Positions 23,212-35,534 of a stretch of 64,000 bases of DNA are shown here, one piece after another. Each line of letters opens with the position of its first letter. Positions within the stretch are counted from its first letter, which is position 1. Under the pieces are notes generated by a model. It saw only the letters and a list, made by a program, of their open reading frames with translations. It did not search any database and was not told the DNA's origin. The stretch is from Cadophora sp. MPI-SDFR-AT-0126. Lineage: Eukaryota > Ascomycota > Leotiomycetes > Helotiales > Ploettnerulaceae. Made by a program: the position numbers and the translations under genes. The stretch covers positions 1,116,001-1,180,000 of the forward strand of contig JAGMVK010000003.1 of NCBI GenBank assembly GCA_020747065.1, in the 5' to 3' direction.

Positions 23212-24465
23212 TCATGAGGAGCCTCCAGTCAGAAAGTGTTGCAGTAAGATGAAAGACTGCGTTGTACTGGTGATAAATGTAAGAAACGAGCTCCACTCAG
23301 TTGGCACCAACACATATAGAGGAGTCGCAAGGACAGAGCATAGTACTGCAATGCCCATAGGCAATCTCCAACGCCATTTCTGGTAGCCACCACTCTTCCA
23401 CTCAAGCAGTGCAGAAGCTGCCAGTCCGAGTAATTGTGAGACACAACCTTGCATGAGGAACCAAAAGTCGGGATCATTCGTTGATCCTGCGATATGGAGT
23501 GAGTGGGAGTAACCGAGGGCATAGAATCCCACTGAAGTAATGGCGCAACAGAAATAAGTTAACCACAGGATAAGTGCGTGATCTTTCATATCTTTAGCAG
23601 GTTGTACTGCGGCAGCATGTTGTGTTCCTTGACCAGGGCTACTAGTGATTGAGGGTTGGTGAATAGATTTGCCAGTTGCCGGTACTGAGGCATTCCGCTT
23701 GACCTCTTTGATTTTGAAATGAACATTACGCCTATACTGTCAGCCAATCCCTTCGTCAGAAGGTTGTGATTATATACGAACCATGTAGGTATATGTTCAC
23801 GAGAATCTTCATCGTCAAAATACCGGTCTAATGTCTCATCCAGTCTGATCCACCGTTCCTGAATCAGGCTAAGAACTTCTTCGCCTAGGGCACCATCAGA
23901 AGCGACATCAATCAGAGCCTCCATTAATTGATTTGCCTGCTTCTCGTAGCCTAAGAGTATATTCTTAAACACTTTACGTTTTCCAATCTGGTCGCCACTG
24001 TTTTTCTTGGAACCAAGAACCATTCCGATAATTCGCAAGGCATCCGCCCATATGGCAACGAAATTACCGTTCGTGAGATATGACTGACTAAACTGGCGTG
24101 TTGATGACTGAATATCGTTCCATTGCAGCTTCACCTCGTCGTATTCTGACATGCGATGAGCGGCTTCGGCTATATGCGGTTCGTCCGGGGTGTTCACAAT
24201 CTTTCGATCCACAGCTCGAACTCGGCGGCTAAGCTCGTAATCAAATGAAAACAAAGCTCGTGCCAGAGGCACGAGATGACCTTCGAGAGATGGTCCATAT
24301 TCGTCAGAAATAGCAAACCTCGGAGCTTTTTGACCTAGGGAGTATTAGAGAAGCCCGCTTCACTAGCGACCGCCACTCACCGGGCATAGTCCAAGCGGCA
24401 TTATCAGGTCTCTTCCGAGATTGTTTGCGACTGTATGTAACATCGTGTGCTGTACTAAACGCCAT
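23212..24465 (-). CDS. Predicted multi-pass membrane protein, three exons, unknown function
   Basis: Start ATG 24,465. Exon 1 24,465-24,381 ends in a clean GTGAGT donor. The 46-nt intron has a CTAAT branch and a CTAG acceptor, and exon 2 begins at 24,334. Exon 2 encodes a soluble helical region that includes RALFSFDYELSRRVRAVD and a Trp-rich ERWIRLDETLD. It must splice before the TGA at 23,588. The best fit is donor GTACCG at 23,685 and acceptor CTAG at 23,642 (44 nt), giving exon 3 23,641-23,212. The predicted 387 residues end in about four hydrophobic segments (first one ILWLTYFCCAITSVGFYAL). The second intron is less certain: both frames overlap for about 150 nt. The gene sits in an unmutated island between RIP-killed transposons. 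I have a weak memory of similar Sordariomycete proteins being labelled modin, but do not rely on it. Confidence 0.65.
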
Positions 24466-25375
24466 TTCTAATCATATAACTAACGTTCTATTCTGACGGT
24501 TAGCGAACGGTTACAAAAACCTTTGGAGAGGACAAAAGCTGCATTTGACGTAGAGCCTTGAATTCCCCTTTTATAATCCACTTCTATTGTCTAAAGCTAG
24601 GCATCCACGAGGCGTGACAAGGCTCTGGCATAGCCTGCAACTCAACACTTGGCCGCCCGTTGTTGTTTGATGTACATTTCAGATATGATGCTCAGCCTCG
24701 TGCGGGGAACTCTGACCAACGCAACAATGACACCAACTTTAAATCAAATGCATGCACAGCGCCTCGCAATAAGTTTTAAATTTCACTTCGCTACTGTTGC
24801 CACGCCCCTTCTAAGCCTAATAGATTTAGTGTCAAGTTTACAACAGCAAGTCCATCTACAGCATTTTAGTACAGTAGCAGCACATATCAAAAGTAGCACT
24901 TATTATCCCACTGGCCAAATTCAGGCAGATTCATATTCGACTCCGACATTGTGTCTATCATGGCTTCCACTATCGGATTGACGGAGGAGTCCAGTTTGCA
25001 CGCTGTTTAAAAGAAGTCAAAAATGCAAGGCAACGATGTGAACGTAATTTTCTAAATGGAGGGGTTTAGAGTTTTCAGGAGTGACTACGGAAGACGACTT
25101 AAGCAATAATATTGGAAACGTCGATGGGTGTATAGAGTTTGAGATGGTTGAAGTCAAAGTCCCTTTTGATTTTCTCGGCACGGTGGGTTTCCGTTGGATC
25201 CCAGATCCGTGTGGCTGCCTACTAGGCAACTACAGTCTATTGTCTATATACACACACCTAGACAGCCAGTTTTACAATGAAGTATGCTGCCGCAATCTAC
25301 TGTTTCTCGTACGCAGGAATGGACGTTGCAATTCTAAATGAAACAATCTATGATTACAAGCAGAGGAGCTTGTTC
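24466..25375. other. GC-normal upstream region of the island gene
   Basis: Normal composition continues to about 25,370. Open frames of 86-110 codons on the + strand (24,649-24,981 and 25,081-25,341) lack recognisable motifs or splice partners. This is probably the promoter side of the minus-strand gene plus unassigned DNA. Confidence 0.4.
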
Positions 25376-26399
25376 ATATGAAGAAGAGATGATTTTATTT
25401 TTTTAATTATATGGAATAGAAAATAATCTTGACACCACCTAGTAGCTAGCTATTCAATCTGTCCTAAAAGTTATCAACTAAGAAAGAGTTGTATAAAAAG
25501 AATAGATTAATATTAGTATTAAACCTGATGTTTTCTCAATTAATAAAATAAAAAATCCTAAGTAAGAAGAGTAAAGCAGAGTCAAATTATATAGTTAAGT
25601 ATACTAGATATAATATTAAGACTTTAAGAGATAGTTTTATAAATCAATTAAATATGTCTTTGAAAATATATCTTATATTCGAGCTATATTAGATAGATAG
25701 TATACTAAGACTTTTATTTTTCTTTGATTTGAGATAAGTACTTTTATTTAAAATACTTGGTTAAATCTTTAAGACTTGTAAAGATATAAATACGTTTTTT
25801 GAACAAGAGACTTTTCTGCCCAAGACAAATAAAGTATATAAAAGATCTCTTTTCTGTAAATACCGATAATATAACTGTACTTAATACTTGTACCTTAGCT
25901 TTAGTTGTTATTATTTTTAGATTAATGCATAGCGCCGAGGCAGGATATCTCATAGACTTCCTCTCTTAGAATAGTTCACTTTTCTTAAATCTATAGTATA
26001 TAACAATCGTATCGATAATAGCGTTACGACGACAAAACTCTTTTTTTAAGATTGTTTTTAAAAAAGTTATGATTATTTTAATTAAGAATCGTTATATAAG
26101 AAATAATTTATTGAAAAAATCTAGAATAGTTCTTATATTTTTAGTAAACTTAAGACCAGAGAGTTATAGTTTAATTTCTTAGATAAGATATTTTGGATCT
26201 TATATATCTTGTATTTATTTTAAAAAAGACTATTTTTTTCTACTATCTTTTGTTAAAGATTTCTTGACTAAGAACTTAGTATATAGGCTATTTCGTAACC
26301 TTATCTTTAAAATAGTACTTTAATTCTTTTTATTAAATAAAGAGTTGGCAAATACGAAAGTTCTTATTAACAAAAAGAGATTGTTCTTTTGTAAGCTCT
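25376..26399. other. RIP-mutated stretch, no gene recognised
   Basis: Abrupt return to AT-rich, TAA/TAG-dense sequence. No transposon motif or gene frame could be read. The right part may be the degraded 3' end of the adjacent DUF3435 relic. Confidence 0.4.
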
Positions 26400-27194
26400 T
26401 AGAGCCGATCTAGATTAATCTATTAGCTTATCCTAAACGCTGCTCGTATTAGCTCGTATTAAGGCTCTAGGCCGCGTACGATAGCCGTAGTGTCTGCCGT
26501 AACTCGCCGGGGGAGGTAGTGTTTAGGACTGAGTACGAGCGTTGGGTCGTAGATAATCTCTAGGATCTTGAATTCATTGCTAGAGACTACTTAGCTTACA
26601 CACAACGAAGGAATAGAAAAAGGAACGTATATATTCTTTATGCCTAGGAAACCCTTAGTAAACTCGGCTGTCAGCTTAATAAAGAGTCGCGGGCGAGGGC
26701 TCTTATAATCCCGGATTAAGGTTAATTTAAGGTAGCGGTACTGAAATTGAACTAAAGCCTCTAGACGATTACTAGTAATACTTGTAAGTTGGTAAAAGAG
26801 GGTCAACTGGATCCGAAGCTAGCTAAGCTAGAAAGTCATCTCTCTTATAGTTAGAAGTACGCGAGCGAATTCGGCCAGATCCTCGATATATATCGTAGTA
26901 CTCTCTCGCTTTGTGTTATCGAGCCCCTTTTCTTTAGCAATAACCTTAAGAATCTAAGATCTGTTAGTAGGAGCCCCTAGTATAAGAAGATGTACTTAAT
27001 ATTCTATATCTTAACCTTATACTTGAACTATGCTATTAATCTTCTTACTAGTCTCAAGCTTATGTACTATAAGGTACTATTTCCAAAATATCTGTAGTAA
27101 GCTTATATATTTGATTCCGAACCGCCTTCGTCCTCCTTTTGCTTGTCGTTAGTCGCAGACCTAGTATAAGAAGCCGTAAAGAAAGTTCACCGAG
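26400..27194 (-). pseudogene. Second DUF3435 tyrosine-recombinase relic, truncated
   Basis: The minus strand shows an internal DUF3435 block that stays open from 26,806 to 26,591. It includes LFYQLTSITSNRLEALVQF, YRYLKLTLIRD and LFIKLTAEFTKGFLGIKN. These correspond to the conserved SRPGAL / RYRDI / EFTKKFLG segments of the family and to the same region of the relic at 15.8 kb. Upstream (27,150-26,900) weaker text fits the preceding helical part. The 5' end is cut by the LTR that starts at 27,195, and the C-terminal catalytic part is missing or unreadable. It is less mutated than its neighbours. Confidence 0.75.
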
Positions 27195-27601
27195 TGTTAC
27201 GAACGCTCCTAGAGGCTCGCTAGGCCCTAAGAGAAGATATTCTTAGAGTAGGCATACTTCTAAGAGCTAAGTAGCTCCTAGGAGTAGAGCTTATAAAAGT
27301 TAATAAAAGTCTAGGAAATATATAATATATAATATTTTATTATAATAGTATTATATAATATAATAAACTAGCTATAAGTTTCTATATCTAAGTTATATAA
27401 TAGATCTAAGGATTTTACTAAATTCTTAAGATCTAAAAATCTTAGAAAATTTAAGAAAAATAAAAGTTCTATAAAAGACTAGTATATCTATTATTAGATA
27501 AGAGTTTTATACTTAATTTTAAATAGTACTCTTACTTAATATTAGTAATTATCTATATCTATTTATATAATATACTTATTTCTTAATTATTAGAGATTAG
27601 C
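27195..27601 (+). repeat. Ty3/gypsy LTR, extra copy in tandem
   Basis: It starts TGTTACGAACGCTCC and ends near ATTAGAGATTAG, where the next LTR copy begins directly. It shares order and text with LTRs at 27,602, 33,853 and 43,262, for example GAGATATTCTTAGAGTA, GTAGAGCT(T/C), AGTCTAGG(A/G)AATATATA and AAAGACTAGTATATCTA. It interrupts the DUF3435 relic. Confidence 0.85.
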
Positions 27602-30600
27602 TATTACGAACGCTCCCGGGGGGCCCGCAGGGCCCCAGGAGGAAATATCCGGAGAGTAAGCGTACTCCTGAGAGCTAAGTAGCTCCCGGGAGTAGAGCTC
27701 CTAGGAGCTAATAAGTCTAGGGAATATATATCACGTAGTTATTTATTATAGTAGTATTATAAAGTATAGTAAAAAGGCAGCGGTTTTCCGCGACTAGATT
27801 ATATGATTATTAGATTCTTTTAGAATTTTAGGATCTAGGGCTTTAAGAACCTTAGAACTTAAGGATCTTAAAGATACTTAAGGAATAAAGGTCCTATATA
27901 AGACTAGTATATTTACTACTAGATAAGAGCTTTATATTTAGCTTTAATTAGTATTCTCACCTAGTACTAAGTAACTATCTTTTATCTATATAATATACCT
28001 ACTTCTTAATTATCAGAGATTTACCTAAAGCCTCTATATTTACTATAAGTAAATACTAGATTATTATACTTTAAGTATCTTTTTATTAAAAGTACTGACT
28101 TATATAAATAATATATCCTCTACTAAAGGATCTTTTTTATCAGATATAGTAGCTAAGAGTAAAGCCCTTAAGACTATTAAGCTTTCTTTTATTAACTTTA
28201 AGCTTATCTTAAAAATAGTATAGCCGGACTTTTACTATAGTAATTATACTAAACTTAAGGCTTACTTAATTTAAGTTAAGCTCTATATTAGGTTTTATAG
28301 CTACTAGTTTACTATAGAAATAAACTAGATCCTATAGGTTATATTATTCCTTTATAGGTAAGTATTTAGCTAGATTAAGATATTCCTAAGTAATTATATA
28401 AGGAACTAAATAAAGAAGGAAAAAGTCTTTAACTTTATATTTAAGAAGTTATAAAGAATTTTCTAGGACTTTAAAGGATTCAAAAACTATATTAATAGAG
28501 TCTTTAGTAATATGAATTAAGAATATATAGTAGAGTATAATATTTAGAACTTTAAATAAACTAGATCTATTACCTCTTATATTACTACTTTTTAGTAGTT
28601 TATAAATTAAACTAGCTAGAATAATAATATACTTAAGGCCTAGTATTATAAAGGACTAAAAGATAAAGTAAAGGATAAGATTACGAGATTTAATACTTTA
28701 GATAACTTATAAGAACTTATTAAAATAGCTATTAAGATTAATAACTATAACTATAAGTGTGCTTTAAAAAGAAAAGGCTAATACTATATAAGGGGATATA
28801 TATACTAAAAGTATAGTAATAAGAAACTCTTTTATCCCTATAAAATAGAGCTAGATATAACCTTCTATAAGAGTAGTAAGAGGAAATTACGTAATAGCGA
28901 GCTCTTTAAAAAAACTATAAATAAGCGATAAGAAAAGAAGTTATACTTCGAATATAGATTATTAAATTATATAGCTAGTTCTTACTAATAGAAAAAGTAA
29001 TAGTTAGGTAGGAAATACGCTAGTATTATAAGGCGTAGTAGTTATAATAGTCTAGTTAAGTAGCTTACTACTATATATTAATATATAACTACTAATAAGC
29101 TTAAGGAATATTATATCTATACTTAACTTAAAAAAGCTAAGGATAATAGTAAGTAGAGTTTATCTAAAGATAACTATATCTAAGAATATATAATAAAGCT
29201 CTTTAGGCTTATATAAGCTTTAGAGGAACTTATAATAATAAATTATAAAGAAGATAATAAAAAAGGCTTAGGATTAAGTAAAGAAGAGAAGATCTGACTC
29301 CTCTTTTAGATATTAGAGCTAAGACTACTATAACTACTATAATAAGGCCCTAAGATTAAAGAATAGTAGAAGGTTTCGAGAAAAGCTTCTATAATCTAAT
29401 TCGTAATACTTACTACTAGACCTGAGTTAGTACTATAGAGATTATTAAAAAACTAGGTATAATTAATTTAGGGGAACCTTAGTAAGTAAATATTTATAAG
29501 ATAATCTACTAGGACTATTAAAGGATTAGCTAGAAATAAGTTAATAAGGATAGAATATATATATAGTTCCTTCCTTAAGACTAATTACTAATCCTTAATA
29601 TTAATAAACTACTATAACTAGAAGAAGTCTAGGAAGTTATAACTAAAGGTATTAATTAAAGAATATAAGTAAAAGTTAAGGATAATACCTAGACTTATTA
29701 TAAAGCTCGGAACCTAATTACTTTTTAGAAGCTTAAATAAGAATATATATTCGAAGTAATAGTTATTACCTTAATTTTAAGAGTTTAGTAAGATATCTTA
29801 ACTTAAGAATATTATATTAAATACTTTTTAATTTAATAGCTTACTATTACTAGAGAATAATACTTTATAATAAAAGTAAGGATTAGAGGAGTAAAGCTAT
29901 ATATAATAGTAAACTCTAAAGTATAAAGGAACTTTATATTTTTTACTATTATACTTTAGTATTTTATATTTACTATAATTAAAGCTAATTAGTACTACTT
30001 AATACTAGCTAATAATAAAACCGCAGATAGCGGATTAATTAATATAATTATAGTATTATTATATATAAGTATTATAAGATACTCTAAGATTATTTAATTT
30101 AATATTACTAAGATTAAAGAGTATAATATTATCTTAAGATTACTTTAGATAAAGAAATATAATCTTATTATTAATTAAATAATAAGTAAATTAGAACTTA
30201 ATTATTACTAAGATAAGTACTTTTTACTAGGAATAGAAGTAATAAGTATTTAAGAGATTAGCGCTACTTTTAAGAAAGAGCTTAGATATTAAGATAAGAG
30301 TCTACTAATAAAGAATATACTATTAATATACTATAAGTTTAAAGTACTATTTAAGAAGAAATAAGGTATTAAAGCCTTACTTAAATACTAGGATTATAAT
30401 TACTAAATTAAGTTAAAACTAGGTACTAAACTAATATTCTAACTATTAAGGGAATATTTAGTAATAGACTTAATAATAATTAAGTAATATATTAATAAAA
30501 ACTTAATAAAAGGATTTATTAGAGAGTTTAAATCCTTATAAAAGAGTAATATTCTTTTTACTAAAAAGAAGAACAGAGGATAATAAATATATATTAATTA

Positions 30601-33600
30601 CTATTAATTAAATAATACTATAAAAAAGGATTATTATATACTACTACTAACTAAAGAGCTATAAGACAGACTTATAAGGACTAAGATCTTCACTTAGCTT
30701 AACCTAAGGAGCGTATATAACTTTATTAGAATAGCTAAGAAGGAAAAAGAAAAAATAATATTTTATATATATTTTAAATACTATAAGTATATAGTTATAC
30801 CCTTTAGCTTAACTAATATACTAGCTATATTCTAGTATCTGATTAATAATATTTTATAACTATACTTAGATATAGCTTATATATATTATCTAGATAACAT
30901 ACTTATTTATTCTAAAAATAAGAAATAGTATAAAAGAAACGTAATAACTATTCTTAAATAATTAAAAGTTACGTATATACTTCTTAAACTAAAAAAATAT
31001 AATTAATATATAAGTAAAGTTATCTTCCTTAACTATATAATTACTATTACTAAGTTAACTATAGATTTTAAAAAGATTAAAGTAATTAAAGAATAAAGTA
31101 GGCCTATAAATATTAAAAAAGTATAATCTTTTCTTAAGTTTATTAATTTCTATAAGCGATTTATTAAGAACTATTTAAAAATCATAGAATTACTTATAGA
31201 ACTAACTTATAAGAATAAGAAATTCTACTAATTTAACTAAGCTTAAGCTACCTTTAAAGTACTTAAAGCTACTTTTATTAAAGAACTAGTACTAACTACT
31301 TTCACCTTTAATAAAGAAATATATATAAAAATAGATTCTTCGGATTATATTATTAGTACTATACTTAGCTAACTTAGTAAAAATAGAAGATAGTAACTTA
31401 TTATATACTATTTATAAAAACTATTATTAGTAGAACTTAATTATAATATATATAATAAGAAATTACTAGTAATTATAAATATAGTATATAAATAAAAAAT
31501 CTACTTTAAAAGCGTAATTTATAAAGTATAGATCTTAATAGACTATAAGAATCTTATCTATTTTACTACTACTAAGAAACTTAATTAATAATAAATTTAC
31601 TAGTATAAAATACTCTTTACTATTAAGCTATAGATTTTTTATATTAAGGGAATAAAAAATACTAAGACTAATACTTTAAGTAAAAAACTAGAATATCTTA
31701 TAAATAAAACTTATAAGTTATATGTTACATTATAAAAAAATAGTAATTTACTAGTTATAAATAATAAATAACTAATAATAACTAGCTATTAACTTAAAAA
31801 AATCTAGAAAAACTATACTAATAACTTAGTTATAACTAAGTAAAAGAAGCACTTAAATAAAGGATTCTCTTTTATACTTTAAGAAATACTTTTATATTAA
31901 AGATAAATCTATATCTTAATATAAAACTAAAGTAAGTTTATTAAATAATAATATAAGCTACTTACTTATAAATACTAAGAAATTATTAAGATACTATTTA
32001 AGCTCTCTAAAGAATACTACTTCCTAAGAATAAGAAAAATAGTTAAAGATATAGTATTATTATATAATATATATATTTAAAATAAGATATCTTGCTATAC
32101 TTTATATAAGCTTATAAAATTACTTAATATATTACTATAATTATAGGAGTTAATTACTCTAGACTTTATAGTTAAACTACTACTTTCTAAGGATCTAGTT
32201 ATAAGTATTAAGTATAATTTAATCTATATTATAATAAATAAATTCACTAAGTATATATATATATATAATATTAGTACTAAGAACTTAGGATATACTTACT
32301 ATAGTATAAGTATTCTTATAAATAATCTTAATAAACTATAGAATACTAGATAAAATTATCTTAAATAAAAATAAACTCTTTACTTTAAAATTCTAAAAAA
32401 CTCTAATTATACTCTTAGAGATAAAATAAAAAATATTAATAGTCTTTTACTTTTAAATAAATATATAAATAAAGTAAATTAACTAAATAATAAAGACTTA
32501 TTTCTATTATTATATAAACTATAAATAAAATAATTAAGTATAATTACTCTTACTTACTTAATTTATATATAATAATATAGATTAAGAGACTATTAGAGTA
32601 TTACTATTCTATATAAATTATAAATATAACTTAATAATATATAATATACTAATCACTAGTTAAGGAACTATATAAGAAGTTATACTATAAAGAGATAAGC
32701 TAAAATAACTTTATAAAGAATTATTAGCTAATATTCTCTTTATCATATAAAAATCTACGATTTATTATAATAAAAAGTATAATATAAAACTAATACTAAA
32801 GAAGGAAGATAAAGTTTACTTACTTAGAAAGAATATTATAATAAAATAATTAAGTTATAAATTAGATTATAAAAAACTAAGACTATTTAAAATTACTAAA
32901 ATTAAGAAACTAATTAATTATTAATTAGTACTTTTAAGAACTATAAATATATAACTAATATTTCATATATCTTTCCTTAAACTAATATTACTAAGAGCAC
33001 TACTTACTCTTACTATAAAGATATAAGTAACTAATCTAAACGCTAAATATAAAGTAAAAACTATATTAAACTATTAGAACTTTTATAATAAAGTAAAGTA
33101 CTTAATTAAGTAGAAAAGGTACTTATAATTAAAAAACACTTAAGAACTTAAATCTAACTTATACTACTTTAAACTACTTTAAAACTTCTATTTATAAAAC
33201 TTAAGTTTACTTAAAAAGAATCCTTAAAATTAAGTAATACCTTATTAATTAGTAGAAATAAAAAGAAATCGCTACTAAAGAGTAATATAAGTAACTAAAT
33301 AATAGAAGCTTACTTCTTCTTCTTTATTACTTCCTATATCTCTACCTTCTTTAGCTTATCTATACTTTTTAGTCTATAATAAAGTATTTCTACTTCTTAT
33401 TTCTTTAGGAATTTATACTAATATATAAAGTAATTAAAATAGCCTTTAGCTATAAATATAGCTTTTACGTACTACTTATAAGCCTTATACTTTATAATAT
33501 ATATAACTTATTCTTTCTTTTCTAGTTTCTATTCTACTTTCTCTAAAGTCTTTTAATTACTTATTATAAGTATTTTAATATTATACCTTTTTCTTATATA

Positions 33601-34257
33601 AGTATACTCTAAGTAATAAATTAAGCTAGAAGTATTTAATATAAAGTATATCTTTCTATTCTTCTTATAGAAAAAATAAGATATAATTTTAATTTCGAAA
33701 GACTTAATTCTATAAAAGAGAGCTAGATATTTACGAATTTTCTTATATTAATTAAAAGGTATAATAAGAAAAGAAGATAACTATAAGCTATTATTAATAT
33801 TTCCTTTAATATATTTAAGTATAAGAACTATACTAAGTAAGAAGAAAAATAGTATTATAAATACTCCTAAGTAGCTCTAAGGCTTTAGAAGAGAATATCC
33901 TTAGAGTAAGTATATACTTAAGAGCTTAATAGCTCTTAAAAGTAGAGCTTCTAGGAGCTAATAAAAGTCTAGGAAATATATATTATAGAATATTTCCTTA
34001 TAATAATATTATATAATATAGTAAATTAATTATAAGTTTCTATAATTAAATTATATAATAGATCTAAGGATTTTACTAGATCCTTAAGATCTATAGATCT
34101 CTAAAGATCTAAAAGAGAATATAAGTTCTATAAAAGACTAATATATCTATTACTAAATAAGAGCTTTATACTTAACTTAAAAAATATTCTTACTTAATAC
34201 TAGTAATTATTTTAACTACTTATATAATATACTTACTTCTTAATTATTAGAAATTAA
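27602..34257 (+). mobile_element. Ty3/gypsy LTR retrotransposon, RIP-degraded, with both LTRs
   Basis: The 5' LTR is at 27,602-28,024 and is GC-richer at its start; the 3' LTR is at 33,853-34,257. The internal + strand reading gives a gag-like part at about 28,060-29,000, a protease-like part near 29,900, and reverse transcriptase at 30,480-31,060 (YINKNLIKGFIRESKS, YLDNILIYS from YLDDILIYS). RNase H is at about 31,300-31,560, and integrase at about 32,150-32,720 (ITLDFIVKLL near its start). Stops are TAA/TAG throughout. Total about 6.65 kb, a normal size for the class. Confidence 0.88.
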
Positions 34258-34312
34258 CTCTATAGCTTCTATATTTATAACGAGTAAATACTAGACTATT
34301 ATATAAGTATAT
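34258..34312 (+). repeat. Stub of gypsy internal sequence after the third LTR
   Basis: The text after the LTR at 33,853-34,257 matches the internal sequence that follows the 5' LTRs at 28,025 and 43,668 (GCTTCTATATTTA..A..AGTAAATACTAGA). So this LTR is also the 5' LTR of a further copy, which breaks off at about 34,312 where another element starts. This shows a tandem LTR-internal-LTR-internal arrangement. Confidence 0.65.
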
Positions 34313-35500
34313 AGTAAGGGATAAATTCTAAGAGCTCTATATATATATAAGATTAGTAAGAAATAAGGCTTTTAGGCTATACTAATAAGTAGAGTTTATA
34401 ATACTTAATACTAAATATTATTTTTACTAACTTTTACTAAGTAAAAAAGCTCTCTTAGTATATCTAGGATATAAATCTATTTATTTATATTCTAGAATAA
34501 GATATTACTATAGATAAGTATATTATCTAATATAAGAGGTATATAAAAGAGGCTATTATAGTACTAAATAAGCTAACGCCTACTGGCTTTAAAGTATAGA
34601 TAATTATATATATAAGCTTTATTCTCTACTGGAATTAATATATCTTAGGGGTCGGAAATAAGCTTATAAATACCCCTACGCTTATAGCACTTAGAGAAAT
34701 AAAGAAAGCTGGAAATAAAAATAATAAAATATAAGCTATATACCTTAAGTTACTCTAGAGACTACTATTACCTTTTACTAGCTATAGTTACTATATCTTT
34801 CTTAATAACTTCTTTATTTTAGCTAAATTTATTACTTACGTATATATACTTAGATTTAGTATTATAAGAATATATAAAACTAATTCTAAGGTTATCTAAG
34901 AATTCCTTAACTTAAAGAAATTAGATAAAAATAATATTATTTTATAAAAAATACTCTATTTCTTTCTTATAAAAAATTATAAAACACTATAAATTAAATA
35001 GAAGAATTAAGCTTTTATACTTTTTATAATATTAATCTTATCTCTAGAAAAGACTGTGAAATAGTATAGGAAGTACCTAAAGAAGACTAGCTTAAAAGTA
35101 AAGATATTAAGAGTAGTGTTTATAGAAAGCAAAGCTATTAAGAAGTTACCTATACTTATTATAGCTGACCTATATAACTATAAAATAGAAGCTATTAATA
35201 AGAGTAATTAGCTAATCACTTAAAAGCTTAATTTATATAAAGTACGCTATAGAGGCTATTAAGCTCTTAAGCACTAGCTACTTTAGCTTATCTTTATAAA
35301 CTATTATTTACTTATAAAGCGTATAGAAGTAGAGGAACTATATAATTTAATCTTCTGTAACTAATAAAAATTCCGCTAGATATTAATAAGTAGCTTAATT
35401 TATAAAGTAGAAGAGAGCTCTTAATATAGCTTGAAGAAGAGAGTCTCTATAGTAAGCTAAAAAGTTGATTCTAAGCCTTTATATACTTATTAACACGTTA
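34313..35500 (+). mobile_element. PiggyBac-like transposase relic (DDE_Tnp_1_7 type)
   Basis: The + strand reads as a piggyBac-type transposase: KLTPTGFKV near 34,572 (family P-x-GFK-hW), a YSYYIFLNNFF stretch near 34,780 (family YHVFLDNLF), KTNSKVI near 34,885, and near 35,140 KKLPILIIADLYNYKIEAIN (family P-x-hhxxYNxxMGGVD). These follow in correct order. The conserved Asp residues are partly changed to Asn by G-to-A mutation. No terminal repeats were found. Confidence 0.7.
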
Positions 35501-35534
35501 AGATAGTAAAGAGGGGGTAATACGTTATATATAA

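Noticed and set aside
24649..25341. Open frames of 110 and 86 codons on the + strand upstream of the island gene
   Set aside because: No domain, no splice partner and no matching family; the region is more simply the upstream flank of the minus-strand gene.
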